64,000 nucleotides of DNA. It comes from Cloeon dipterum. Its lineage: Eukaryota > Arthropoda > Insecta > Ephemeroptera > Baetidae. The notes under the pieces were generated by a model. That model was not told the origin of the DNA. It saw only the letters and a list, made by a program, of their open reading frames with translations, and ran no database searches. Positions 14,604 through 24,882 of this stretch are shown piece by piece. A program made the position numbers and the translations under genes. Where the stretch lies: positions 30,339,681 to 30,403,680 of the forward strand of contig NC_088786.1 in NCBI RefSeq assembly GCF_949628265.1, written 5' to 3'. Each line of letters starts with the position of its first letter. Position 1 is the first letter of the stretch.

Positions 14604-15878
14604 TCAGTGGTATCTCTTTGACTTCTTCTTCCCGTAGCAGGATTGAATTCTGAGGCCTTCTAGCCACTTGCGCATGTCCCGCTTGAGGTCCTGCATTTTT
14701 ACTTTCACCTCCTCTCTCATCAGGTTGTAGCACATGGCGATCAGACCCATTCCAAGTAAGAGATACATAAAATTGATGACAAGTTTCGTCTGGTTTCCAG
14801 ATCGCGACTCAAGGATGTTAGCGCCTGGAACAAAGTCTCCGATGCCAATTTTGCAGAGCGAGGTCACACAAAAATATGCAGAGTCCAGGTAATCCCAGCC
14901 CTCCCACTCGGCGAACATGATTGTTCCACCTGAAGTGTAAAAATCAGATTACACGATTTTAGAGAGACTAAACACGAGAATACCTAAAACGTAGCCAGAG
15001 ATAACCCACAAACAAGCTGTCGTGGGTACAATCACTCTCGGGTGGGCCACGGTGTCCCCGTTTTCCAACTCTATCACCTTGATGCTGGGTTTTTTGGTGG
15101 TGCATTCGTACATAGTTCGGTAGATCCATCGAAAACAATTAGCAAACACTTTGCCCATGTTCATGAAGTACAAAATGTAGACCGGGATGCCAAATACAGC
15201 GTAGAGAATCGTCGCCACCTTGCCCCAAGTGGTTTTGGGCACCATGTTGCCATAACCGATCATTGTGAAGATGCTCAGGCAGAACATCAAGGCGGCTGGA
15301 AGGGTCCACGCGTCCTCCGGTTCTCTGCCATCATAGCCTTTTTTCACGGAATCAACAATCCCTTCCTGACAATGAGAATCAAACATCAGGTCTGATTTCC
15401 AATTAACAAAAAACTAAATGAACGGAGCAAAATTGAAACCTTAGAAAAATTCCATGCTAACCTGAAACTCGTGCAAAATCATATCAGTCGATTTTTTCCA
15501 GGTAGTAATGTTGAACACGTTCTCTGAGCTGGTGACATCCCACAATTTGTTTGCAGTCAAATTCGTGAGGCGCTTGACTGCCGCCAACTGCACCCAGGCA
15601 CCTTTCAGGTTGTGGTCAGGCGACGTCTGAGCCTTGTGCCACTCGACCTCCCACTTGGGGTCCTTTGCGGTTTCGATGTGCTGGAAGGCGAAGGCGCCGA
15701 CAATGGCGTAGCACACGACCAGGCCCCCGACCCCAACCTGCGTGAACATGAACTCGACCAGCTTGCGGCAGCATGCTTTCACCTTCTCCCTGGGGTCGAC
15801 CTCGGAACTGCTGCCCCCTGAAGAGCGACTCCGCACCGATGACCTGGTCACGGGCACTGAGGCTCCGCTTTGAGTCAT
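14604..15878 (-). CDS. Two-pore-domain potassium channel (K2P/TWIK-like)
   Basis: Minus-strand coding exons 15878-15462, 15365-14984 and 14929-14604; 374 aa. Order: Ser/Arg-rich cytosolic N-terminus, M1 (VGGLVVCYAIVGAFAF), a long extracellular cap loop with N-linked sites (NLT, NIT), pore 1 (TMIGYGNMVPKTTWGK), M2 ending in MNMGKVF, M3 (ACLWVISGYVLGG), pore 2 (CKIGIGDFVPG), M4 (FMYLLLGMGLIAMCYNL) and a basic C-terminus. K2P dimers pass background K+ current at the plasma membrane. The residue before I-G-x-G is Met in pore 1 and Lys in pore 2, where most K+ channels have Thr. The GYG/GIG glycines and the GYGN and GIGD contexts are kept. I start at the ATG at 15878; the frame stays open further upstream, so an upstream coding exon is possible. 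It could be a sandman/galene-type insect K2P; I do not assign the paralogue. Confidence 0.9.
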
Positions 15879-16732
15879 ATCGGACTGATCCTCCAAAAGG
15901 ACTCCTTCTGCCGCACTGAGAAGCGACCGACAAATCGCCGGCTATTTTCGGACGATGCAGGCCAGGCTAAAAATACTCACGCCTTTTAACCTCGCGCGCC
16001 GCATCTCCACGCGTGTTTTTGCTTCCGTCTACTTGGACCGTTGTCAAGACGCTCGTCATTTATTTATACAGACACGGCTGGCCTCGTGAGAGTGATAAGA
16101 CTAGACACGTCCACCGTGGGTCCTAATTCAAACAGTGTGTGTACCTGTCAAAGAGTCGAGCTGCTAGAAGAGGCGACGCCCACTTTGACTTTTCCTCGAC
16201 GCGCCGTCCTTGTTTTGTGAAATCATTAACCTGATCTGTTTGTGACATAATTTTTAACGAAAAATACCACTTCCTAACCTAGGCTATGGAAAATAAATAC
16301 TCTAATTGTATCATTAATTGAAATATCAGTCGGTAAACTTCGGTCAGTCGGGAAGGATAAGAAATCCAATTAAATGCAGAGTTGGTACCCTAGATTAAAT
16401 ATTATTACAATAATTAATGGATATTAAATTTACCTTTAGCGAGAAACGCTTCCTTTAGCCAAAGGCGTTGTTGAAATTAAGAGCGCTTCTCTGCAAATTC
16501 ACCGGGAACTGTTTCCTGTTGTTATGAACAACGCCATTTTTGAAACGCTCGCTTTGCAGAGGGCGCTTTCGTGCGCAGCTCGTGCGTTATTCCATGCCGG
16601 CTTCGGGTCAGACCTGGTTGCGCAGTGACTCATTTTGGACTCTGCGCAAGTTGATACGCCTCTTTTCTGAAATGCACTAAACTCTCTGAACTTACCGAAA
16701 TCGGCCCATTGTAGCAGACCCGTGGCTTGAAG
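15879..16732. promoter_or_regulatory. Divergent promoter region, K2P channel (-) and RpL37 (+)
   Basis: The 854 bp between two divergent start codons. The K2P-side 15.9-16.25 kb is GC-rich; the middle is AT-rich. On the RpL37 side a CTCTTTTC tract at 16660-16667 lies 66 bp upstream of the ATG and fits a terminal oligopyrimidine (TOP) transcription start, the usual mark of ribosomal-protein genes. No other ORF is supported. Confidence 0.45.
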
Positions 16733-18955
16733 ATGGTATGGTTTTGTGTTTATATTTTCCAATATCCGCCAATATTTCGATCATCAAATCTTATCTTTTA
16801 ATTGTGACTGTGGAAATATATTCAAGAACAAACTCTCAAATCAACCCATACGGTTTTTTCTGGCTTTTGTCATGCTTGGCGGATATTTTGTGTTTTTAAA
16901 ATTTTCGCTGCCCACATGACTGCTTGTCGGCATTATTTGTTTCCGTGGTAGAAACCTAGTTTTTAACTTAAACTAATTGCCTTGCCTATTTGCAGACGAA
17001 AGGAACTTCAAGTTTTGGTAAGCGGCGCAATAAGACCCACACCTTGTGCAGAAGGTGTGGAAGGTCGGCGTACCACATCCAAAAGAAGACTTGTGCTCAG
17101 TGTGGATACCCGAGCAAACGCCTCAGACACTGTAAGAAAATGATTATAACATACATATGGAAAAGCTACAGTTCTCGCCGACTTTACCGTTTACACGCAT
17201 CAAATCTGCTGTCCATATACCAATAACATTGAAAGGCGAAAACTGTAACTTTTCCATAACTGTTATTTTTCTTTATAATTGACTTATATACATTCACTAC
17301 GTTGTCTTTTATGTTATGAAGTCACTTCTGTTTCGTTTTCCATGAGAAAAACTAAGAGAAAATTGGAGTGTCTAAAGATATGTTATAAGCTCACCATAGT
17401 CAGCATTTAATTAAAATGACTGTCGAAGGCAATCTATATTTGGTTAGTTGCCTTTAATTTCTAACCAATACCATCAGTTTAGCCCACGTAACAGTCTCGA
17501 TAAAACTATCAAAGGATACATACTTTGTTGAATTTTTGCTTGAAGCTTTGCATTATTAAATTCACAGTCTTATATTAATATCATACATATTATGTAGATG
17601 ATATTAATGCAGAGACCTATTTCAGTTCTAAATCGTTCTGATAACTGATCAGAAATTTAGTCTGAATTTTCCTCTAAATAATGTTGTGTTTTAGGGAGAG
17701 CTTTCATGTTTTCTTAACATCATGAAGTTTAAGGCTAATAATGTTAAAATAAGACCTCAATGTAAAGTATTTTTTGTTATGACATTGTAATCAAGATTCG
17801 CAATTTTCCCGTCTTGAAATTTGAAAAATAATCTATGGGAATATCATTAAATCTTGCATACCAATCTAAAAATTAGCTTAACCTTGATTGTGTAGAGGTG
17901 TTGATACTGCTAAATTCTCAACCAGTTATTTTAAATTAAATGAGATAGTTCTTCTAAGAATAGTAAGGGTGGATAACAGGATCAAAACAATTTAGATAAA
18001 AATGATTCGGACCACGCTTACAAGTAAAGTATGCACACATTTAATAAATAAAGGGAAAAATTTAAGCGAGAAAGCACCCTCCTATCTCATCATTTATACA
18101 GTTTGTTCAATGTTCAATTTACACACTAAACATGTTTAAACAGGAATATAATCTGCATACAATCAATTAATTTATTGGGTGCAAATGGAAGCTGCTCACA
18201 AGAGTATTCTGTATTCTTATGAGCTAAGTAATTAGTGATTTTTAAATTCATTCATGAACATAGTTTTTTTTTTTGTTATTCAATATTGTGAGCTTTTTCC
18301 AATCTATCAAGGATACCATAGATTTAGTTAAAAAAACTGGGCCTAAAATTCTGTTAGTACTACCCTCTCTTGAGAATTCAATTAGATATTGATCTCTGCT
18401 ATCCTTGCTTTGATTAAGAAAAATTTAATGTCTCTTTAAAGCCTAACATTATTCTATATAATCTATGACATCCATTTAATCCTATGGTTTCATTATTCAA
18501 ATAGTCCAGACATGCTGTCTTCTTTTACACCTTAAAGTTTATAACATGATTATATCTGAGATAATTTTTTTTAACTCCAATGGTGTAAAAATAATTTTTA
18601 TATATGTTTATTTTTCAAATTCTTTGTTACAGTCAACTGGAGCGTGAAAGCCCAACGCAGGAAAACTACTGGCACTGGTCGCATGCGTTTCCTTAAGATT
18701 GTTCGCAGGCGTTTCAGGTAATTTTTATTCCATTGAATTTTCCTTGCAGTGATTCCCTATTTACAATTCATAAATTGTAAACTGTTGATCAATAATTCTT
18801 AAAAATTGCTATTCCATCAGGTCTTTGATTAATATTTTGTGCTGATCAATGACTTTTAAACCACCCTTAAACTACAATATCTTTTTATTTGTTGCAGGAA
18901 TGGATTCCGTGAGGGAGGCAAACCTGCCCCTCGCAAGGCTGTTGCTTCAACGTAA
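16733..18955 (+). CDS. RpL37: 60S ribosomal protein L37 (eL37)
   Basis: Coding exons 16733-16735 (ATG alone), 16996-17131, 18633-18717 and 18898-18955; 93 aa, the normal length. The protein has [20 protein letters not shown], the zinc-binding CxxC pair (CRRCGR and CAQCGY), [17 protein letters not shown] and the basic RNA-binding tail [14 protein letters not shown]. eL37 is a zinc-finger protein of the large cytoplasmic ribosomal subunit. Splitting the gene right after the start codon is typical of animal ribosomal-protein genes and places regulation in a short TOP leader. Intron 2 is unusually long for such a gene (1.5 kb) and holds a MITE-like inverted-repeat element. I found no convincing snoRNA in the introns. 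Confidence 0.97.
17156..17258 (+). mobile_element. MITE-like element, copy 1 (RpL37 intron 2)
   Basis: 103 bp bounded by TATGGAAAAG on the left and CTTTTCCATA on the right. The terminal inverted repeats extend inward to about 24 bp (GGAAAAGCTACAGTTCTCGCC against the complement of GGCGAAAACTGTAACTTTTCC). The outermost TA on each side fits a TA target-site duplication, as left by Tc1/mariner-type transposases. It has no coding capacity, so it would be non-autonomous. Its centre (TTTACACGCATCAAATCTG) recurs in reverse orientation at 24709-24831. Confidence 0.75.
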
Positions 18956-19458
18956 TCGGCCATTACATTCTTAAGTTCACAAAATTTGTAAAAATGTGTA
19001 TGATATCTTTTATGAATATAAAGGCTCTTACACAGAACATTGTTGTATTGCTCACAATCCTCTTGCCCGACCATAGCATGTATAGGAGATCACGTGATCA
19101 AAATATTTTCTTTCCCATCCATTCCCCTCACCTAACCTTGGACCAGTCCAACTACCTCTCTCCCCTCGGTCGAAATGGGTATGGCCCACTAAAAATGCAA
19201 AAGAGAATTCATTCTTAATGTCAATTAAGACATAACCGCATGAGATCTCATATCAGATTTAAAAAGCAAAATTTTTCATGAAATTTCGTGTCTGAATCTA
19301 AGCGATTGGTGCAGAATTCGTGGAGAAATCTATTTTCGAATATTTTTAATCATTTGCCGCCATTACGCGAGAGATATTTGGTTTTGAGAGGGAAGGACAA
19401 ACGGCCATTAAATATATTTTCTAAAAAAACGCTTCAAATATGTACTCTGCCTAGCTTT

Positions 19459-19728
19459 TTAAGAAAGCCAGGCTAATATCAAAAATTCCTCAAATTTTCC
19501 AGACAGTTTTTGTGCTTTGACATGCAGAGATTGCAATTTTACGGCACAATTTATTGATATTTTTTCGCTTGAAATCTGAAATTCTCCGCCATGTGCCTGG
19601 AGAGCGCCATCCTCGGTCGAGCCGGTCATGTGCAAAGCGCCAATGAATTGGCCTCCCTCTTGGCACGTGACCTCGATAGACCAATCGCGTTTCTCTTCCC
19701 ATTCGTTTTTGATCTGCTCATGTCGCAT
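19459..19728 (-). CDS. Small hypothetical protein, 89 aa
   Basis: A single open frame from ATG at 19728 to TAA at 19459. I do not recognise the family. The predicted protein begins with a charged stretch (MRHEQIKNEWEEKRDW) and continues with short beta-like segments (WSIEVTCQEGGQFIGALHM, GGEFQISSEKISINCAVKL). There is no signal peptide or membrane segment. Its codon content is balanced rather than AT-driven, unlike nearby non-coding DNA, which supports coding. It is transcribed away from a strong RFX X-box about 420 bp upstream of its ATG, so a cilium-related role is a reasonable but unproven inference. It could also be one exon of a larger gene. Confidence 0.4.
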   Translation of the reverse strand: MRHEQIKNEWEEKRDWSIEVTCQEGGQFIGALHMTGSTEDGALQAHGGEFQISSEKISINCAVKLQSLHVKAQKLSGKFEEFLILAWLS

Positions 19729-20150
19729 TGTACTTGAGCAGCAACACCGAATGTCAACTGATAGGAATTAGGATTTTATACCGAGAATTCTGGATAAATT
19801 AATAAGAAAGTCCATCTTTTTCTCGGCCAAACCTGAAAGGTAACTATTTTTGCATTTTATAATAATATTTCGCGCTGAGTTTATGTTAAATTTACTACGA
19901 AATTCTATAAATCTTCCGGCACACTCTTGATCGTTGGTTTTTCCTAATCATATATTCTCTTGTATCAATTAAACGGCTCAAGTATTCACCCCGAACGCTA
20001 ATTTTGTCAGCTATTCTATTTTTTGTTCATTTTATAGCGAGTTGGTCACATTTATGCTGACCGAAATAACATAAATATTGAAAATTCGGCTTAATATCAC
20101 TGTCGGTCTCGCGGTAAATTTAATGTTCGGGCGGGAAAATGGCTGAAGCT

Positions 20151-20164
20151 GTTGCCATGGTAAC
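20151..20164. promoter_or_regulatory. RFX X-box, GTTGCCATGGTAAC
   Basis: Full match to the RFX-factor consensus of two half-sites, GTTGCC and GGTAAC, separated by AT. RFX sites of this form mark promoters of ciliary genes in animals. It lies about 420 bp upstream of the minus-strand ORF at 19728 and about 490 bp upstream of the FoxN ATG, so either may be the target. Confidence 0.6.
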
Positions 20165-20651
20165 GCCTTTTTACTATCAATCAAAATAGCAACAAAAACG
20201 TAAATATTGAGATATATAATGTGCGATGATGAACTAAACGCAATGCAAAATGAAATGAATTAAATAAAGTTTTCGTTTTGAATCGTTAAACTGTAGCTAG
20301 AAGACATGAATTGTTCTCTTGCTAGGGGATTTAAATGCCTCTGGGTACAGGTGAAAAACAAACCGTGACATCAATGGATTGCATCATTGCAGTTGATCTA
20401 TTGTTATTTATTTGACATTTTAACATTCCATAACGTCCTTTGTCACATATCTTTAAATTATTATCATGCATGCATTGTAAAATATGGGAATATCTGACAC
20501 GTAAATTTTTTTTCACTTTTATTAAATTTAAAAACGAGATGTGTATTAGAGAAATTCAATGTGTGGGCAGAAAAGGTTTGTGGTGCAAATTCAATTTTTC
20601 AATCTCTCTGTTTATGCTTAAATATTTTTTTCTATTTCAGGCTCGTGCACA

Positions 20652-22480
20652 ATGGACAGTTTATTCTTCACGTCTCTGCAAGATGACCATCTGTCATTGC
20701 AGCAAATGATGGATGATGATTTAAAGAGAGATATGGACATAGATGACTGCATAAATTTTGACATGACGCTGCCACTGGATGATTCACTTGATTGTAAGTT
20801 GGGGTGTCTGGATGATACCTCCACAGGTACCTAGAGATGAAGGCCTGTTAATAATCATGTGCATGACATTTGCTTTCATTTCAGTCGCCAACCTAATCAA
20901 CCGAGATAATGATTTCAACTATGATATGTGGATCAACTCTGAGGGTGCTAGCAATTCCCAGTTCCCACCTGTGACTGACAATGAGGCCGCGATTCGGATG
21001 GTGAATCCACACACCATCAGCTCCATGTCACCCTCAAACATTGTGCCCAAAGTTGAACCCATCGAGGATGTTTTAAACTCTGAGCCGATTGTGTTGAAAA
21101 CTGAGTCAGAGATGGATACGTCACCTCCTCAGCAAATTACTTTCAGCACAACCACAAAACAGTTGCCAGCGAGAGCTAACATCCCGTAAGCTATATTTTG
21201 AGATGAAACTGTGGGAAATTACCATCATTGTGTTATTTTCAGATCAAAGGGCATTAGCCTTGTGTGCAGCAACACAAATACTCCATTCACCTTTGTGAAG
21301 ACTAACACATTCAATACCATAACTAGCGAGGGACTGGTAAGTAGTTTGCCGAACTGACTATTGACTTGAATCTGATCTGGTATTGCTCTTCTAGGCTGCT
21401 ATAAGATGCCCTCCAAGGCCCAACAAGTCCATGCAACCAAACCCTGAGGAGAAAATCTACCCCAAGCCAGCTTATTCCTACTCATGCCTCATTGCACTAG
21501 CGCTCAAAAATTCAGCCAATGGAAGTTTGCCGGTCTCTGAAATATACAATTTCATGTGGTAAATAGCTCTGCTTGATAATGCGTCACAAGAAACTTAAAT
21601 TTTCTATTTTCATAGTGAACATTTCCCCTACTTCAAAACTGCTCCTAACGGCTGGAAAAACTCTGTACGCCACAATCTGAGTCTGAACAAGTGTTTTGAA
21701 AAGATTGAGAAGCCGTCTGGAAACGGCAGCCAAAGAAAAGGGTGTTTGTGGGCCATGAATCCATCCAAGATGTCCAAAATGGACGAGGAAGTGCAGAAGT
21801 GGTCTAGAAAAGACCCTCAAGCCATCAGAAGAGCCATGGTCATCCCTGGTAAATAAATCGTGGTCAAAATATATCTGTTTCGCTACATCTGATTTCTATT
21901 TTGCAGAAAATCTTGAGCAGCTAGAACGTGGGGAGATGAAGCGAGATATTCCTAGCGGTGATGACACAGAGGAGGATGATGATGAGGAATCGCCCAGATC
22001 TGTCTCGGCTTTACACGAGCAACCTTTCACCCCTCCAGCAGTTGAAGATGGGGATGAAATTGACCCCCTCGATACTAGCATGAAGCATGAGAATGACTTT
22101 GTGGACATCAGCTATCTAGATGACTTAGATGACAACGACATCCCTGAATTTGACTTGGATGTAAGCTTGTTTTAAAATTAATAAATACCAACAGAATCTC
22201 AATCAAACTATTGCAGGTGAATGAAGGTTTATACAAAGAGATGGAGGAGGAAGAGAAACATTCTGCTGCGATCACCGAGACTTCTTTCGTCCCTAATCAA
22301 ACAGCACTGACGGCAACCAAAATCCAGGGAAATTACATTTATAAAGCAACCCAAATAAGCAGGCCAATCGCCACTGCTCCGATTAGTAGTTACGTGTGCA
22401 AACCAAACGCCAACGGCACAGCTGTTCGCATTAGGAAAGTGCAACCAGCCATCCTGCTCTCGAGCGTGAAACGCCATTAG
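20652..22480 (+). CDS. FoxN: Forkhead transcription factor, FoxN1/4 class
   Basis: Coding exons 20652-20793, 20885-21185, 21243-21336, 21395-21558, 21616-21848, 21907-22160 and 22217-22480; 483 aa. The acidic N-terminal half has a repeated Pro/Glu-Val/Thr-Glu pattern ([17 protein letters not shown]). The forkhead domain spans about residues 240-340: [17 protein letters not shown], the wing segment and recognition helix [15 protein letters not shown], then [12 protein letters not shown]. The [12 protein letters not shown] entry and [14 protein letters not shown] exit are those of FOXN1/FOXN4 (fly jumeau is the related gene), not FOXN2/3. An acidic D/E-rich C-terminus follows, likely a transactivation region as in FOXN1/4. 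It is a nuclear sequence-specific regulator. The start ATG is in an exon that begins at 20641 after a clear acceptor. Confidence 0.93.
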
Positions 22481-23645
22481 CCTTCCTAATAAGCAAACAT
22501 GGTTGTCTACATTTAGGTATAATGGACGTCACATTGCTCCACTTTTGTATAAATCTACTATTGTATTTTTACAATAGATTTTAATTGTACCTAAAGCAAA
22601 ACACTTTATTTATTTTTTTTTAACAAATTGTACTGCGAATAGCCTTGCTAGGCTAAGTGGATATTTGATAAGTGCGGAATTAATCTTGTTTAATTGGCTT
22701 TGCAAGCAAGAAATGTTGTGACAGATGGATTATATGAAGCAAATGGGGTGCCTTTCAAACACGCACTTAGCCTGGCCGCAGCTCGCAGAAAGTTCGCTAT
22801 TGTTCACAATGAGTTATTGTGATTAGAGTTAGAAAATTAATATGAAAAGATATGTGGTTGTTTTTATAGACATTTTATCACTTTCATTTTTGGATTCGTT
22901 AGGATTTCAGTACAAATGAAGTCAGGGCATGATATGCTAACACCACCGCATTGATGTAAATAATTTCTGAACTATGAACTACTATTGTTGGTTGCTTTTT
23001 GGTGGAATGGTTGTTGTGCAGTTATGATGGGCATATCTTGACTTCTGAATACTGCCCGATTGGCAACAGATGTGGCAGTAGCTAGTCGTGATCATTTCTC
23101 AATATTTAATCGTTCAACTCAGTCATGCTGTCATGAGGGATTCAACTTTGAAGGGCCCGCTTGGATTTTCTTATAAGGCTGCTAAAATGCACAATTATTT
23201 TTTCGAATTGGCAAACCCACAGATTTGCAGACGGAAAAGGCTTTGAGGAATGCGCTGAGACTGGATTTTTATATGACGTTGATTCTACCCCTTGCAAGTC
23301 CAAGCCCTCTTCCATGCATTTATTTGATACTTACTCACAATGTACATTGAGTCTCCCTTTTTATTATGTCTGGTAGCAATAATCCATATAAATTGAACCT
23401 TGAAGCAGTCACGTTTGTTGCAGTTGTCATGATGGTATGCGCAACAAAGTGCTTGCTAAATATTTTGTAGATTGTGCTCTTGTGTAAATATCATGCGAGA
23501 CACTAAAGTAGTTCTAAGAATAATTTTAGATACTCAGTCGTTTACAGAGGACGTCCTTAATTAACCAATTCGTTCTTTCGTTCATGAGAATTTGCAGGAG
23601 TAATGAGCAAACTGTGCAATTCTTTGTTGACCAGGGTTATATCTT

Positions 23646-23707
23646 CATAAATTGTGTAAAAATTCTTTATACCCGTCATAAATTGTGTAAAAATTCTTTA
23701 TACCCGT
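23646..23707 (+). repeat. 31-bp tandem duplication (two units)
   Basis: Two back-to-back identical 31-bp units, 23646-23676 and 23677-23707, each starting CATAAATTGTGTAAAAATTC and ending TATACCCGT. It lies in the presumed FoxN 3' UTR just upstream of an AATAAA. Identity of the units suggests a recent duplication. Confidence 0.85.
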
Positions 23708-24708
23708 GTAGAGTTTCGTTTTTGTGACTATTAACGTTGCAAAATAAAGACTCATTGGGAGCAACCTTATTGAATTTAATATTAGTTCCACGCGCTTTTG
23801 TAAAAAATCATAGAATAGTATTAGAAACTGTAAATTTCTAAATAAATATTTTTAAAATGTCAAAAAGTGGTTAAGTTTTTTAACAACTAAAAAAACTTTA
23901 AGAAATGTATGTACCATAATTTTAAGAAAGTTACAAACAGCAATCACATGACAATGTCATAACTTCAAAAGATTCAGTTGTGGGTGATATTCGCAGTCGT
24001 GAATTATACCTATATCTAATGCTCGCTAAGTCCTAGCAATGAGACTACGCCTTGCTATGTTCAGATTTCAGATCAGAGGGACGACGGAACATTAAAATTA
24101 TTCCGTTCCCCGCCAATCTGGATTTAAATGTTGACCTTGAAATTGATTGTCGAATCACAAGTTACACTTAACAGGCTGCGGCGAATTACGTACTCTGATT
24201 GGTTGCTGTTACAAATCCCTCCTCACACCCCTCGTTTACCAATCTCTGAACTACTGGCCGCTACTCTCCTTACATTGGCAGAAGCCAGAAGCATGCTTAC
24301 GTTGTAAACAAAAGCAAGAAGCAAGAAACGCAGAGAATCCGAGAAAAGACAGCGGTTGCTGTTTGGGCACTGGACAGTTCATTACACGGGCGCAAAGTAT
24401 GTATTTATGTAATTAGTCTGCCTGCAGTTCCTGCTCGATTGCTTTCCCTATGGGTTTTATTACAGGGGACTCACGCTTTCCGATCACTCACACTTCTTGC
24501 TCCGATGGGAAGAATCAATGTTATGCCCTATCCTAGGGAGAAGTGTGAGTTGGGCGAAAATGGTGAGTCTACCATACATATGTATACCCACCCTGCATAT
24601 TTTTTGTATGATTTCAAAGATAATAATTTGACTTTCGCTATAAAATGTTTGTGTGATAATATCAATAAAATTTAATCATTTTTTATAGTTTCAACATTAT
24701 ATTATATG

Positions 24709-24831
24709 TATGGAAAAGTTACAGTTCTCGCCGAGTTACAGTTTTCGCCTTTCAATGTTATTATTAGTATAGGGACGACAGATTTGATGCGTGTAAACGG
24801 TAAAGTCGGCGAGAACTGTAGCTTATCCATA
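24709..24831 (-). mobile_element. MITE-like element, copy 2 (52 bp upstream of SNAPC4 ATG)
   Basis: 123 bp bounded by TATGG and CCATA, with the same TIRs and the same central block as the copy at 17156-17258 but inverted with respect to it. It is 20 bp longer. Just inside the TTACAGTTCTCGCC terminal sequence at one end the element carries a second TTACAGTTTTCGCC, a partial tandem duplication of the TIR. Flanking TA supports a TA target-site duplication. It lies in the promoter or 5' UTR of SNAPC4. Confidence 0.75.
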
Positions 24832-24882
24832 GGCACAATATATGATATCATATTAATACACACATAAACTCAATTTAAAGCC

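Larger units (their letters stand above)
18956..20651. other. Intergenic region RpL37 to FoxN, with one small ORF and an X-box
   Basis: Contains the RpL37 3' UTR (AATATA signal near 19015), the unrecognised minus-strand ORF at 19459-19728, the X-box at 20151-20164 and probably the FoxN promoter and a non-coding first exon. The FoxN start ATG follows an acceptor at 20640. Confidence 0.45.
22481..24882. other. FoxN 3' UTR and SNAPC4 5' region
   Basis: The FoxN 3' UTR is probably long; AATAAA at about 23741 is a plausible end. It contains a small hairpin (CTATTGTA, TTTT loop, TACAATAG at 22558-22577) and a 31-bp tandem duplication. From 24.06 to 24.5 kb the DNA is GC-richer, with an inverted CCAAT (ATTGG near 24200), and is the likely SNAPC4 promoter. 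A spliced leader ending in GGCGAAAATG before GTGAGT at 24563 is possible. Confidence 0.4.

Noticed and set aside
17585-17660. C/D-box-like words (GATGAT and CTGA) in RpL37 intron 2
   Set aside because: The C box is incomplete and no terminal stem closes the pair; not called as a snoRNA.
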